Positions 28,446 through 37,169 of a stretch of 64,000 bases of DNA are shown here, in pieces. Under the pieces are notes generated by a model. That model was not told where the DNA came from. It saw nothing but the letters and a program-made list of their open reading frames with translations, and made no database searches. A program made the position numbers and the translations under genes. The stretch comes from DATIXJ01 sp035518715 (GTDB lineage: Bacteria > Bacteroidota > Ignavibacteria > UBA10030 > SZUA-254), in the NCBI GenBank assembly GCA_035518715.1, contig DATIXJ010000043.1, positions 1 through 64,000 of the forward strand. The letters are read 5' to 3'. The first letter of the stretch is position 1; the number at the start of each line of letters is the position of its first letter.

Positions 28446-28985
28446 ATGCCGCGCATTCCATCCACGACAAGAGCATCCCAAAAAGCCGTAGACAAGCTCG
28501 TCATCCGGCCTTTCACGCGGAAAGACGGGAAGGACCTGCTCCTTCTCATCGATGCGCTTGCCGACTTCGAGCATCTTCCGAAGCCGACTGCGGCTGCCCG
28601 GCAACGGCTCCTCCGCGATGCCGCAGGAAAGAGGAAGCGGTTTGATGCACTTCTTGCGTTTGCCGGCCCCAAAGCTGTCGGATATGCAATTCTCTTCGAA
28701 ACGTATTCTTCGTTTCGGGCACTGCCGACGCTCTATCTGGAAGATATTTTCGTCCTCCCTGAATTCCGCCAACGGCATATCGGTGGAAAGCTCTTCCGGG
28801 CATGTCTGAAAGAGGCGAGAGATCGGAAATGCGGGAGAATGGAATGGGTTGTTCTGGATTGGAACATCAACGCGATCGAATTTTACCGGCATATCGGAGC
28901 ACACCAGTTAAACGAGTGGCTCCCCTTCCGCATCGACCGTGAACAGTTCGCGTCCCTCCTTCGGCGCGAACGACCGCGTCGCTAA
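28446..28985 (+). CDS. GNAT N-acetyltransferase, diamine/thialysine type
   Basis: 179 residues of the GNAT fold, with the acetyl-CoA loop VLPEFRQRHIGGKLFRACL and the late WVVLDWNINAIEFYRHIGA. This pattern is closest to the SSAT-like diamine or thialysine N-acetyltransferases. The substrate is not determined by sequence. It starts about 150 bases after the zinc-ribbon gene on the same strand. An N-terminal tail of about 15 basic residues precedes the fold. Confidence 0.85.
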   Translation: MPRIPSTTRASQKAVDKLVIRPFTRKDGKDLLLLIDALADFEHLPKPTAAARQRLLRDAAGKRKRFDALLAFAGPKAVGYAILFETYSSFRALPTLYLEDIFVLPEFRQRHIGGKLFRACLKEARDRKCGRMEWVVLDWNINAIEFYRHIGAHQLNEWLPFRIDREQFASLLRRERPRR

Positions 28986-29002
28986 TAAACACTTCCTGGT
29001 TC

Positions 29003-29887
29003 CTATTCCGGATTTCTGGGCCGTGCAACCATAATGCCGGTCTGCGCTGGATGGCGATTCAGATAATTTTCCAGCGGTTCCTTTGTCAGCGTTACGAACT
29101 CCCCGACATCGGGTGCATGGAGAAAGAGCAACGTTCCGCTTTCCCCCCTTACGGCAATCCCTGTATGACTGACATCAAGTCCCGGCTGTGCTGTGGTAAT
29201 CGCAAGAATATCCCCCGACCGGATTGATGACTGGACCTTCGGCAGCAGAGACTTCGGGATATAGTACATCGAGCGGGTGTTCAGGCTTTCTTCGCATGCC
29301 ACAATTTGTTGGAAGACCGAATCCGCAGAGAGCTTTGTGTAAGAAGGGCGGTGGGTCGACATGAACTTTATCACCTTCCGGTACGGAACGCCCCCGATCG
29401 AATGGGTGACATTTTCAGTAATCCCCTTCTTTTCATTGTCGAAGATCCAATCGGAAAAGTAGTGGAGCCGGCTGGAGTATCCACGAAGAACGCCATTTCT
29501 GTACCGGATGCTCGTCAACTCTTTCTGATACGATTCAAACGAAAGAAGGTCTTTCTTGATGCATCGTGAAAGGGCAAGAACGTTTTCGACAAACGTCACA
29601 CAGTCAAAGGAATGGAGGTCGCAGACAAGCACTTCCGAATCAGCCGTGTCGAGCGTATTCGGCACATACGGATATCCGAGAAATTGTTTGCCGACAAAGA
29701 TCATAACCGATCCGATCGGCTTGTCGATCATTTTGTGTGTGAATGCGTTCGAGAATACAGCGTTCGCAATTTTCCGGTCTGCAGATTGAGCTGCTGCGAA
29801 AAGCGGGAAGAAGAGAACCGCCGTGAGGAGAATGGAAAGACTTCGACGGAAAAAAGGGTTCCGCCAGTGCGTGTCCGGATGGCTCAT
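29003..29887 (-). CDS. exported DUF1460 (NlpC/P60-like) N-acetylmuramoyl amidase
   Basis: 294 residues with a signal peptide (LSILLTAVLFFPLFAAAQ). The catalytic-type cysteine lies in FDCVTFVENVLALSR, and the histidine in VSHTGIAVRGE, the pattern of DUF1460 enzymes that hydrolyse peptidoglycan fragments. It follows dnaB by 29 bases and is the last gene of the yicC-to-dnaB run, apparently an add-on. Confidence 0.85.
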   Translation of the reverse strand: MSHPDTHWRNPFFRRSLSILLTAVLFFPLFAAAQSADRKIANAVFSNAFTHKMIDKPIGSVMIFVGKQFLGYPYVPNTLDTADSEVLVCDLHSFDCVTFVENVLALSRCIKKDLLSFESYQKELTSIRYRNGVLRGYSSRLHYFSDWIFDNEKKGITENVTHSIGGVPYRKVIKFMSTHRPSYTKLSADSVFQQIVACEESLNTRSMYYIPKSLLPKVQSSIRSGDILAITTAQPGLDVSHTGIAVRGESGTLLFLHAPDVGEFVTLTKEPLENYLNRHPAQTGIMVARPRNPE

Positions 29888-29916
29888 GAATTCAGAAAAG
29901 GACTGCGGGAGGGTTT

Positions 29917-31362
29917 TCAGAACGGAGTTTCGTCAACAACAGGAGGCGGGGGAGCCAGCGCTGCCAATCCCATCGGAGCGCGATCTTCAAAACTCGCATA
30001 TTCCTTCACAAACGAGAGCAGCACCACACCCGTCGGACCGTTACGCTGCTTCCCGATCACTATTTCCGCAATGCCTTCCGAGGGAATTTCATTCCCCTCC
30101 TCATCGATGATGCTTCTCTGGTTGTAGGTTTCCGGGCGATGAACGAAAATCACCACATCGGCATCCTGCTCGATGGCACCGGACTCACGAAGATCCGCAA
30201 GCATCGGACGCCGGTCGGTGCGCGATTCGACGGCACGATTCAGCTGCGAGAGTGCGACGACCGGTATATTCAGTTCCTTTGCGAGGGCTTTGAGCGAACG
30301 GGAGATTGAAGAAATTTCTCGCTCACGCGACTCGGCATTGCGGGGACCCTGAACAAGCTGGAGATAGTCGACAATCACCAGACCGATGTTATGTTCGGCT
30401 TTGAGCCGGCGGGCTTTTGCACGCAGTTCGAGGATGCTCAGTGACGCGGAGTCATCGATGAAGATCTTCGATTCCGCCAGTCTTCCTGCGGTTCTGCTTA
30501 ACCGCCCCCATTCATCCGGTGAAAGCCGGCCCGTCCGGAGAAGATGCGCGTTTACCTTTGCTTCCGAGGAGAGCATGCGGATAATAAGCTGCTGTTCAGA
30601 CATTTCCAGACTGAAAATCGCCGCGGACGTTTTCTTTTCTTTATCCGTCGCAGCTTTACGGGCGATGGAGAGGGCCAGAGCGGTTTTTCCCTGGCTGGGT
30701 CTCCCCGCAAGGATGACAAGATCCGACCGCTGGAGCCCGCCGGTCAGCTCGTTCAATTTTCTGAACCCGGTGGGCACACCCGTAACCCCGCTGTGTTTTC
30801 CATGAAGACTCTCGAGAAGTTCAAATGTATCCTGAACGGCTTTCTTGATCGGTGTGTAGGATTTCTTCAACCGTCGATCGGAAATCTGAAAGATCCGCCC
30901 TTCGGCTTCATCGAGCAGATCGAGCGCATCTTCCGTGTCATCGTACGCACGCGTAACAATCTCTGCCGACGAACTGATCAGACTCCGGAGAAGCGCCTTT
31001 TCGAGGACGATCCGAGCATGATATTCCACATTGGCGGAGGAAGGGACGCTCATTGTCAGCTCGGTAATCAACATCGGATCCTCGGCAGGGTTGAGTTGCC
31101 CGCGCCGGCGCAATTCTTCGACAACCGTGACTGCATCGATCGGATCTCCCCGTTCGAAAAGCACCGTCATCGCCTCAAAGAGCTTCAGATGTGTCGGATC
31201 GTAAAAACTCGCGGGATCGAGAAGTTCCAGAACTTTGGGAACAGCTTCTTTATCAATGAGCATTGCGCCCAGGACAGAACGCTCAACTTCGACCGCCTGA
31301 GGAGGGATGCGTCCCGCGGGTGAAGATCCGGAAGATCCTGTATCGATGGGAGGAGGATTCAT
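29917..31362 (-). CDS. dnaB: replicative DNA helicase
   Basis: Ring helicase unwinding DNA at the fork. The N-terminal DnaB domain (about 20-120; PPQAVEVERSVLGAML) precedes the RecA-like core, which has Walker A AGRPSQGKT (219-227), GLVIVDYLQLV and the late QNRAVESRTDRRP-type motif (LNRAVESRTDRRP). ATG at 31362 gives 481 residues; longer starts run into the glycosylase gene. No intein. It starts five bases after the glycosylase stop. Confidence 0.96.
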   Translation of the reverse strand: MNPPPIDTGSSGSSPAGRIPPQAVEVERSVLGAMLIDKEAVPKVLELLDPASFYDPTHLKLFEAMTVLFERGDPIDAVTVVEELRRRGQLNPAEDPMLITELTMSVPSSANVEYHARIVLEKALLRSLISSSAEIVTRAYDDTEDALDLLDEAEGRIFQISDRRLKKSYTPIKKAVQDTFELLESLHGKHSGVTGVPTGFRKLNELTGGLQRSDLVILAGRPSQGKTALALSIARKAATDKEKKTSAAIFSLEMSEQQLIIRMLSSEAKVNAHLLRTGRLSPDEWGRLSRTAGRLAESKIFIDDSASLSILELRAKARRLKAEHNIGLVIVDYLQLVQGPRNAESREREISSISRSLKALAKELNIPVVALSQLNRAVESRTDRRPMLADLRESGAIEQDADVVIFVHRPETYNQRSIIDEEGNEIPSEGIAEIVIGKQRNGPTGVVLLSFVKEYASFEDRAPMGLAALAPPPPVVDETPF

Positions 31363-31367
31363 CGTTG

Positions 31368-32093
31368 TTAAGCCGTCATTCCCTCGTACGCGCTTTTCAG
31401 CATTTTCATGTCTTCCCAGGTCGGCTTTTTCCATTCGGGGTTGCGAAGGAGCGCCGCAGGGTGGTACGTAACGAGAAGTCTGGTGCCGCGAAAATCATGG
31501 AACTTCCCGCGGAGCGTGGCAAGGCTTGCGTTGGTTTGCAGCAGCCACTGTGCCGCCGTCAATCCAAGGCAGATGATGAACTTTGGCCGGACAAGTTCAA
31601 TCTGTTTATTGAGATACGGCGTGCAGAGATCAACTTCCGTCGGAGCAGGCCTGCGGTTATTGGGCGGCCGGCATTTCAAAATATTGCAGATATAGACATC
31701 CTCACGCTTCATCTGAATCGCCTCGATGATCTTCGTGAGGAGCTGACCTGCTCTTCCGACGAATGGCTTCCCCTGGGCATCTTCGTCGGCACCGGGTGCC
31801 TCTCCGATGAACATCAGGCCTGCATGGGGATTACCATCTCCGAAAACGAACATATTTCTTGTTTGTCCGAGCGGACACTTCATACAGGTACAGATTTGCT
31901 CTTCCATTTCCCGCAGCGATGCCGCTGCGGTCCAGGGCTCCTTCGGATAAAGCGGCAGTTCCTCGGAGACAGCCGATTGAATTTGCGGCTGTTCCTGCCG
32001 CTCCGTGTAAAGGATGTTCCCAAACAGATCCTGCTGCTGGGAAAGATAGCGTTCGGCATCCTTCAGGAATTTCTTTTCATCGGGAGTCGTCAT
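31368..32093 (-). CDS. udg: uracil-DNA glycosylase, family 4 (Fe-S)
   Basis: Removes uracil from DNA. Family 4 features: iron-sulfur cysteines C70 and C73 (CMKCP) with later ones in ILKCRPPNNRRP and VDLC, the motif GEAPGADED (about 98-106) and the C-terminal TYHPAALLRNP. The first 60 residues form a variable extension. It lies in the coaBC-dnaB run, just ahead of dnaB, and so is expressed together with the helicase. Confidence 0.93.
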   Translation of the reverse strand: MTTPDEKKFLKDAERYLSQQQDLFGNILYTERQEQPQIQSAVSEELPLYPKEPWTAAASLREMEEQICTCMKCPLGQTRNMFVFGDGNPHAGLMFIGEAPGADEDAQGKPFVGRAGQLLTKIIEAIQMKREDVYICNILKCRPPNNRRPAPTEVDLCTPYLNKQIELVRPKFIICLGLTAAQWLLQTNASLATLRGKFHDFRGTRLLVTYHPAALLRNPEWKKPTWEDMKMLKSAYEGMTA

Positions 32094-32110
32094 GTGAAAT
32101 CTGCAGGATG

Positions 32111-33334
32111 TTACTTTCGCCTGAGCTTGCCGGCAAACCGGTTCAGTATCTGGTCCGCAACTGCGTGCTTCGACATTTTCTTCAGGCGTTCCACTTTGCC
32201 GTGCTTTGACACAAGGGTAACAATATTGGTATCAGTGCCGAATCCCGCTCCTTCCTCGAGCGGATTGTTCAGAACGATCATATCGAGGTGCTTTTCCTTC
32301 AGCTTCTTCTTCGCAGACACAAGCCCATTGTCTGTTTCGAGCGCAAACCCGATCAGTGTTCTTTTCCCTTTTTTCCCTCCGAGAAAATGGAGGATGTCAA
32401 CGGTTTTCCTCAGTTGCAGGGAAAATGCCGGTTCAGAGCGTTTTTCCTTCTTGATTTTTTTCTTCGAGACGGATACCGGAGCAAAATCGGCTACTGCAGC
32501 GGTCATGATGACAGCGTGTTGACGCAGGAAACACTTCCTGGTTTCCTCAAACATCTGCTGTGCGGACTCGACATTAATTCTTGAAACCCCCTTGGGAGTG
32601 TGAAGGTGCACCTGGCCGGCGATGAGCGTAACTTCTGCACCCCGTTCTGAAGCCGCGCGAGCAAGAGCAAAACCCATTTTGCCGGATGACCGATTCCCGA
32701 GAAAACGTACGGGATCGAGCGCTTCATACGTCGGCCCGGCCGTTACCAGAATCCGCACGCCTTTCAGGTCTTTACGGCGGTTCTGCAGAACATCCTCGGT
32801 TGCCCGTTCGATCACTTCCAGCTCGGGAAGGCGTCCTTTGCCGGTGAGCCCGCTCGCCAGATCGCCTTCCTCCGGAGGCAGGACGATGTACCCCATTTCC
32901 TGAAGCGTATCGATGTTCGTCTGTGTCGCGGCGTGGTTCCACATATCAACGTCCATGGCCGGGGAAACCACGACCGGGCAGCGCATTGCCAGAGCGAGGG
33001 TCGTGACAGCATCGTCCGCATAGCCGTGGGCGAGCTTCGCAACAACATTTGCCGTCGCAGGGGCGATTACCATCACATCGCTCCACTCTCCCAGCTTGAT
33101 ATGCCATGTACCCGCGTTGGTACCGCTGCCCTCCGGCGGGGAAAATGTTCCGCGGACAACTTCGGCCCCAGAGAGCGTTGAAAGGGTCAGGGACGTCACG
33201 AAGTTCGCCGCTGCTTCCGTCATCACCACGCGAACATCGGCCCCGGCTTTCCGGAAACTCCGGATCAGCAACGGAATCTTGTAAGCAGCAATCCCGCCGG
33301 TAATACCAACGACGATATGCTTCCCTTTGAGCAT
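32111..33334 (-). CDS. coaBC: phosphopantothenoylcysteine decarboxylase/phosphopantothenate-cysteine ligase
   Basis: Two steps of coenzyme A synthesis: ligation of cysteine to phosphopantothenate and FMN-dependent decarboxylation. Flavoprotein domain 1-180 (GGIAAYK), ligase domain 190-400 with NRSSGKMG (nucleotide-binding loop). The decarboxylase motif reads PAMDVDMW where many enzymes have Asn, and LASGLTGKGR replaces LACG. My recollection is that both variants are common in Bacteroidota. At 407 residues it is full length. Confidence 0.95.
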   Translation of the reverse strand: MLKGKHIVVGITGGIAAYKIPLLIRSFRKAGADVRVVMTEAAANFVTSLTLSTLSGAEVVRGTFSPPEGSGTNAGTWHIKLGEWSDVMVIAPATANVVAKLAHGYADDAVTTLALAMRCPVVVSPAMDVDMWNHAATQTNIDTLQEMGYIVLPPEEGDLASGLTGKGRLPELEVIERATEDVLQNRRKDLKGVRILVTAGPTYEALDPVRFLGNRSSGKMGFALARAASERGAEVTLIAGQVHLHTPKGVSRINVESAQQMFEETRKCFLRQHAVIMTAAVADFAPVSVSKKKIKKEKRSEPAFSLQLRKTVDILHFLGGKKGKRTLIGFALETDNGLVSAKKKLKEKHLDMIVLNNPLEEGAGFGTDTNIVTLVSKHGKVERLKKMSKHAVADQILNRFAGKLRRK

Positions 33335-33353
33335 GAGAAAGCTCTACACCGGC

Positions 33354-33680
33354 TTATGTTGTTGCGGGCGGCGGGACTTCTTCTTCCTTGTAACGGAATG
33401 CCAGTTTGCCGTCGAGCAATTCATCGATCGCCGTTTCCGTCGGCTTGGGACGATGCTCAAATTCCTGCGCCACCAGAATCTGGTCCGGATTCGTCTGCGG
33501 CTGGTCCGTTTCTTCCTCGGGCTCGAAGATACGCGATTGGAGCATCTCGATCCGCTGGTTAAACTCGATTTTCATTTCTTCATTGATCTGTCGGGCACGC
33601 TTCAGCAGCACGACAATCGCTTCATAAATATTTTCCGCTTTGCCGCTGAGTGCCTCGATATCAAGTGGTTTGATTGGCAT
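33354..33680 (-). CDS. rpoZ: RNA polymerase omega subunit
   Basis: 108 residues, 30-40 longer than short omegas. The conserved part is ENIYEAIVVLLKRARQINEEM and FEHRPKPTETAIDELLDGKL. It lies between gmk and coaBC, the standard gmk-rpoZ-coaBC order, which supports the call despite low internal conservation. The middle insertion (EPEEETDQPQTNPD) is acidic. Confidence 0.88.
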   Translation of the reverse strand: MPIKPLDIEALSGKAENIYEAIVVLLKRARQINEEMKIEFNQRIEMLQSRIFEPEEETDQPQTNPDQILVAQEFEHRPKPTETAIDELLDGKLAFRYKEEEVPPPATT

Positions 33681-33708
33681 GTTGTTCCCTGATTATTGAT
33701 GTATGTCG

Positions 33709-34290
33709 CTATTTTGAAATCTGGTTCTGTGGTGCGGCTGCATGGACGAAGGGCGCAACAATCCGCTCCACCTCGCTGATGGCATCCTCCAGCCGGTCGT
33801 TCACGATGGCTCTGTCGAACTGATCCGCCTGGCCCAATTCCATGGCAACGCGGTCCATTCTTTTCTGGAGAGCATCGGGGCTTTCCGTCTTTCTCTTCAT
33901 CAACCGCGTCTTGAGCACCTCAAGACTCGGCGGCTTGATGAAGATCAGAAAACTTGTATCCGGATATTTCTTCTTGATGGAGAGCGCACCTTTCACATCG
34001 ATATCCAGAAGAATGGACCTTCCCGATCCATGCGCCCTGCGAATTTCCTCGTTCGGCGTTCCATAATAGTCGCCGTAAATCTGTTCCCACTCTGCGAGCT
34101 TTCCTCTGCCGATCTCTTCCTCAAAGGCCGCCCTGGAAACAAAATAATAATCCTTCCCGTCGACTTCGTTCGCTCGCCGCTGGCGGGTCGTTGCCGAAAC
34201 CGAAAATGCCAGTTCGGGATACCGCATCAGCACGGCGTGGGCTATGCTCGTCTTTCCGCATCCACTCGGACCGGAGATAACAATCAACAT
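33709..34290 (-). CDS. gmk: guanylate kinase
   Basis: Phosphorylates GMP with ATP. The P-loop GPSGCGKTS is at the N-terminus. SVSATTRQRRANEVDGKDYYFVS is the GMP-binding region, and ILLDIDVKGA the following strand. The ATG at 34290 gives 193 residues. The longer open frame (to 34383) would overlap yicC and lacks homology. It sits 31 bases after yicC. Confidence 0.96.
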   Translation of the reverse strand: MLIVISGPSGCGKTSIAHAVLMRYPELAFSVSATTRQRRANEVDGKDYYFVSRAAFEEEIGRGKLAEWEQIYGDYYGTPNEEIRRAHGSGRSILLDIDVKGALSIKKKYPDTSFLIFIKPPSLEVLKTRLMKRKTESPDALQKRMDRVAMELGQADQFDRAIVNDRLEDAISEVERIVAPFVHAAAPQNQISK

Positions 34291-34321
34291 CGGGGAATGG
34301 GTCACTGCGTCCCGTCGGCCG

Positions 34322-35203
34322 TTATTCAATATTCTGGAGCTGCTCGCGGATTTTTTCCAGCTCTTCCTTAATCCCCACAACAAGATGCGCGACTTCGGCG
34401 TGATTCGTTTTCGAGCCTATCGTATTTGCCTCCCTGTTCATTTCCTGCACGAGGAAATTCAGCTTTCGTCCCGCCGCGTCTTCTTCCCGCATTGCCTTCA
34501 TAAAAAATTTATTATGACTCCGAAACCGGACGCACTCTTCGGTAATATCGAGCTTATCTGCGTAGAGGGCGAGTTCCATTTCCAGTCGCTTCGCGTCGAT
34601 AACCGACTGGTCGCTCACCAATGCGCGCAGCCGCTCTTCCAGCATCGATTTCATTTCCGGTACGGTTCCCTGCGCGAGCCGTTCGATCATATCCAGTATC
34701 TCGTCGAGCCGTTTAACACGCTGAGAGAGGTCTTTCATGAGCTCCTCACCTTCACGCCTTCGCATCCCAACCGCCTCATCAAGCGCCAACGTCAATGCCT
34801 GTCGCAGCAGCAGCCATTCCCGCTCATCGCCTTTTTCAAATTCATCGATCTCGATGATGTCCTGAAATTTCAAAAGATGCTCCAGCGTAATCTTGTCCTT
34901 GAGTTTTACCGACTTCTTCAGATCGGTGAGAAGTTTGAGATACGCCTTGGCCGCGGCTTTGTTGATCTTCAGCGGAAGCTCATTATCATTCTCGTGCGTA
35001 ACGTTGAGAACAACATTCACCTTGCCGCGGCTGAACTTCGTACGCACCAGCTCCTTCACATCGTTTTCCCGCAATGACATCGTCCGGGGAAGACGCGATG
35101 TAACCTCGAGGAATCGACTGTTTACTGAGCGAATTTCTGCAACGGCGGTTACCCGGTTGGAGGAAAGTTCGCCCCGCCCGTAACCGGTCATGCTTGAAAT
35201 CAT
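34322..35203 (-). CDS. yicC: YicC-family endoribonuclease
   Basis: 293 residues starting MISSMTGYGRGE, the hallmark of the family, with the late NREANTIGSKTNHAEVAHLVVGIKEELEKIREQ. E. coli YicC is an RNA endonuclease affecting small-RNA turnover. First gene of the reverse gmk-rpoZ-coaBC-udg-dnaB run. A perfect TTGACA lies on its strand at 35232-35237, but the -10 partner is poor. Confidence 0.94.
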   Translation of the reverse strand: MISSMTGYGRGELSSNRVTAVAEIRSVNSRFLEVTSRLPRTMSLRENDVKELVRTKFSRGKVNVVLNVTHENDNELPLKINKAAAKAYLKLLTDLKKSVKLKDKITLEHLLKFQDIIEIDEFEKGDEREWLLLRQALTLALDEAVGMRRREGEELMKDLSQRVKRLDEILDMIERLAQGTVPEMKSMLEERLRALVSDQSVIDAKRLEMELALYADKLDITEECVRFRSHNKFFMKAMREEDAAGRKLNFLVQEMNREANTIGSKTNHAEVAHLVVGIKEELEKIREQLQNIE

Positions 35204-35276
35204 ACCAAAAACGAAAGATTTTGGGGGAATTTGTCAATTAAGGTACGAAATTCCCTTCCTCACGTCAAGGAAAACA

Positions 35277-35371
35277 TGTGAACAGCTTATCCACCGGTTA
35301 TTCACATTCGGACCGGCTTCAATCCCTCTTTTTATTGTGTCAGGACGGGCATTTGGATATATTGTGCATAA
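35277..35371. promoter_or_regulatory. cluster of DnaA-box-like sequences
   Basis: TTATCCACC (35287-35295) and TTATTCACA (35298-35306) lie 11 bases apart in the same direction. TGTGCATAA (35363-35371) is a perfect TTATnCACA on the other strand. A weaker TGTGAACAG is at 35277-35285. They fill the divergent yicC/NFACT gap. They may be a DnaA-controlled promoter or part of an origin. No dnaA or dnaN is in the window. Confidence 0.5.
35335..35363 (+). promoter_or_regulatory. putative promoter of NFACT gene
   Basis: TTGTGT (35335-35340), 17-base spacer, TATATT (35358-35363). A TAACTTTG (35369-35376) matching the Bacteroidota -7 element follows but has no well-spaced -33. The DnaA-box at 35363-35371 overlaps these elements. 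Confidence 0.4.
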
Positions 35372-35385
35372 CTTTGCAGCCATAC

Positions 35386-37050
35386 ATGCTCGTTCACTCC
35401 TTTACACTTCTCTCCCTCTGTCGCGAGATTTCACCGCTCCTTAAGGGTTCGGAAATTGTTGAGATCTACAGTCAGAACAGAAATGAACTTCTTGTCTCTG
35501 TGAAAGCTGGATCCGCCGGCAGGGAAATCGTCACCGTCTCGGCATCTGTGGAACCGAACTTCAATTATTTTGTTCTTCGCGAAGAGTTTGCGCGCAAACG
35601 GAAGAACTCGATCAATCTCTTCACATCATTGAGCGGGTCGGTGATTTCGAATGTCCGCATGCACGAGTCGGACCGCATTATCTTCCTCGAGCTCAGCACA
35701 GGCGTCGATCTTCAATTCCATTTGTACAACACCGTGCAAAGCAATATCCTTCTGGTCCGCGGAGATGTGATCGTCGAGGCATTCAAGCGCAACAAGTCGC
35801 TCGCCGGGACACGCGTTGCCCCACCATCAACCCGCACGCCTCTTGAAATGAACGCGAGTCACGATGATCTTCGCCGGAAGCTGATGACCGCAGATCAGAA
35901 ATCAATCCACGAGACAATCAAGATCTGCCTTCCTCATTTTGGGAAATTGTACATCCGCGAAGTTATCGTCAGAAGCGGTGTGTCCGAAGAAAGGACCCGG
36001 GAGGAAGTGTCCGACGATGAGTATCTCCGGATTGCCGCCGCGATCAAGTCCGTTTATGCTGATCTCGAACACCCTCAACCTCGCTTCTACGAGGGCGTAA
36101 CCAGAGAATCGGTTTTTTCGGTAATCCCGCTGCACCAGATGCCGGCTCCTGCAGACGAATCTTTCCATTCAGTCAACGACGGGATTCTTGAGGCGCTGCG
36201 GGCGCGTTTTCGCAAGCGGAGCGTCCCGATTACGAAACCGTCTCTCTCGAAAGCAATTCACCGGGAGCTGGAGCGTACACTGCATTCACTCGAGAAAGCG
36301 TCCGCCTCTCAGCAGACAGATCCGTCTCAGCTTGAGCAGGCGGGGAATCTCCTTCTCGCACATCTTCCGGCTATCAACAAGGGAGCGTCCGAGGCCGAGG
36401 TCCCGAATATCTTCGAAAGCGGAAGCCCGGTTGTCATCCGCCTCGATCCGCTTCTTTCTCCGGCGCAAAATGCCGAGCGCTATTTCGAGAGGGCAAGAAA
36501 AGCGCGGCTGGGAAGTGAGGAATCGCGTCGCCGAAGAGCTTCGCTTGAACACGAAGCGGATGTCCTGCAGAAGCTTGAGCAGGATCTCGGCTCGTTGGTA
36601 TCGGATGATGAATTCCGAACATTTCTTTCAAATCATAAAAAGGAAATCGAACGCATGCTCCCGTCCAGTGATCAGATGGAAGAAGAATCGGTACCGTTCC
36701 GTATATTTTCGGTAACAGGGGGTTATGAGGTCTGGGTAGGAAAGAGCAGTGCCTCGAACGACCTGCTCACGATGAAGTACGCGAAACCCCACGACTACTG
36801 GTTTCATGTACGGGGGGCAAGCGGCTCGCACACGATCCTGCGTGTCGTCGACAAATCAAAGCCGGTGGCGAAGGAGGCAATTCGGGAAGCTGCAGCGATC
36901 GCTGCATACTACAGCAAGATGCGGCGCGGGAGCAATGTGCCTGTTGCGTACTGTGAACGCAAATTTGTCCGAAAAATGAAGGGCCTGAAGGAAGGCGCCG
37001 TGGTCATGGAAAGGGAAAAAATCGTCTTCGTGCAGCCCTCTCTTCCTTGA
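35386..37050 (+). CDS. rqcH: NFACT/RqcH-family ribosome quality-control protein
   Basis: 555 residues. NFACT-N domain (about 1-200), a helical coiled middle (about 260-440) and the NFACT-R/DUF814 domain (about 455-545; VGKSSASNDLLTMKYAKPHDYWFHVRGASGSH). RqcH binds stalled 60S/50S-nascent-chain-tRNA and adds alanine tails; the family is also annotated as fibronectin-binding. The ATG at 35386 was chosen; the longer frame from 35278 crosses the promoter and DnaA-box region. Confidence 0.9.
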   Translation: MLVHSFTLLSLCREISPLLKGSEIVEIYSQNRNELLVSVKAGSAGREIVTVSASVEPNFNYFVLREEFARKRKNSINLFTSLSGSVISNVRMHESDRIIFLELSTGVDLQFHLYNTVQSNILLVRGDVIVEAFKRNKSLAGTRVAPPSTRTPLEMNASHDDLRRKLMTADQKSIHETIKICLPHFGKLYIREVIVRSGVSEERTREEVSDDEYLRIAAAIKSVYADLEHPQPRFYEGVTRESVFSVIPLHQMPAPADESFHSVNDGILEALRARFRKRSVPITKPSLSKAIHRELERTLHSLEKASASQQTDPSQLEQAGNLLLAHLPAINKGASEAEVPNIFESGSPVVIRLDPLLSPAQNAERYFERARKARLGSEESRRRRASLEHEADVLQKLEQDLGSLVSDDEFRTFLSNHKKEIERMLPSSDQMEEESVPFRIFSVTGGYEVWVGKSSASNDLLTMKYAKPHDYWFHVRGASGSHTILRVVDKSKPVAKEAIREAAAIAAYYSKMRRGSNVPVAYCERKFVRKMKGLKEGAVVMEREKIVFVQPSLP

Positions 37051-37075
37051 AAAAGAGAGAAAACCTTCGTATACT
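37047..37075 (+). promoter_or_regulatory. putative promoter of the barrel-arsC-sixA operon
   Basis: TTGAAA (37047-37052), exact 17-base spacer, TATACT (37070-37075): five-of-six matches to both sigma-70 hexamers. The TTGA overlaps the stop codon of the NFACT gene. About 95 bases before the ATG at 37170. Confidence 0.65.
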
Positions 37076-37169
37076 CTTGCTACTCTGATTTAACCCTCGG
37101 TACGCGTCGGAGTTTATTCCTGTCATCTCAACCGAATCGCTCTCGAATCACTACAAAGGAAGTCCAAGT

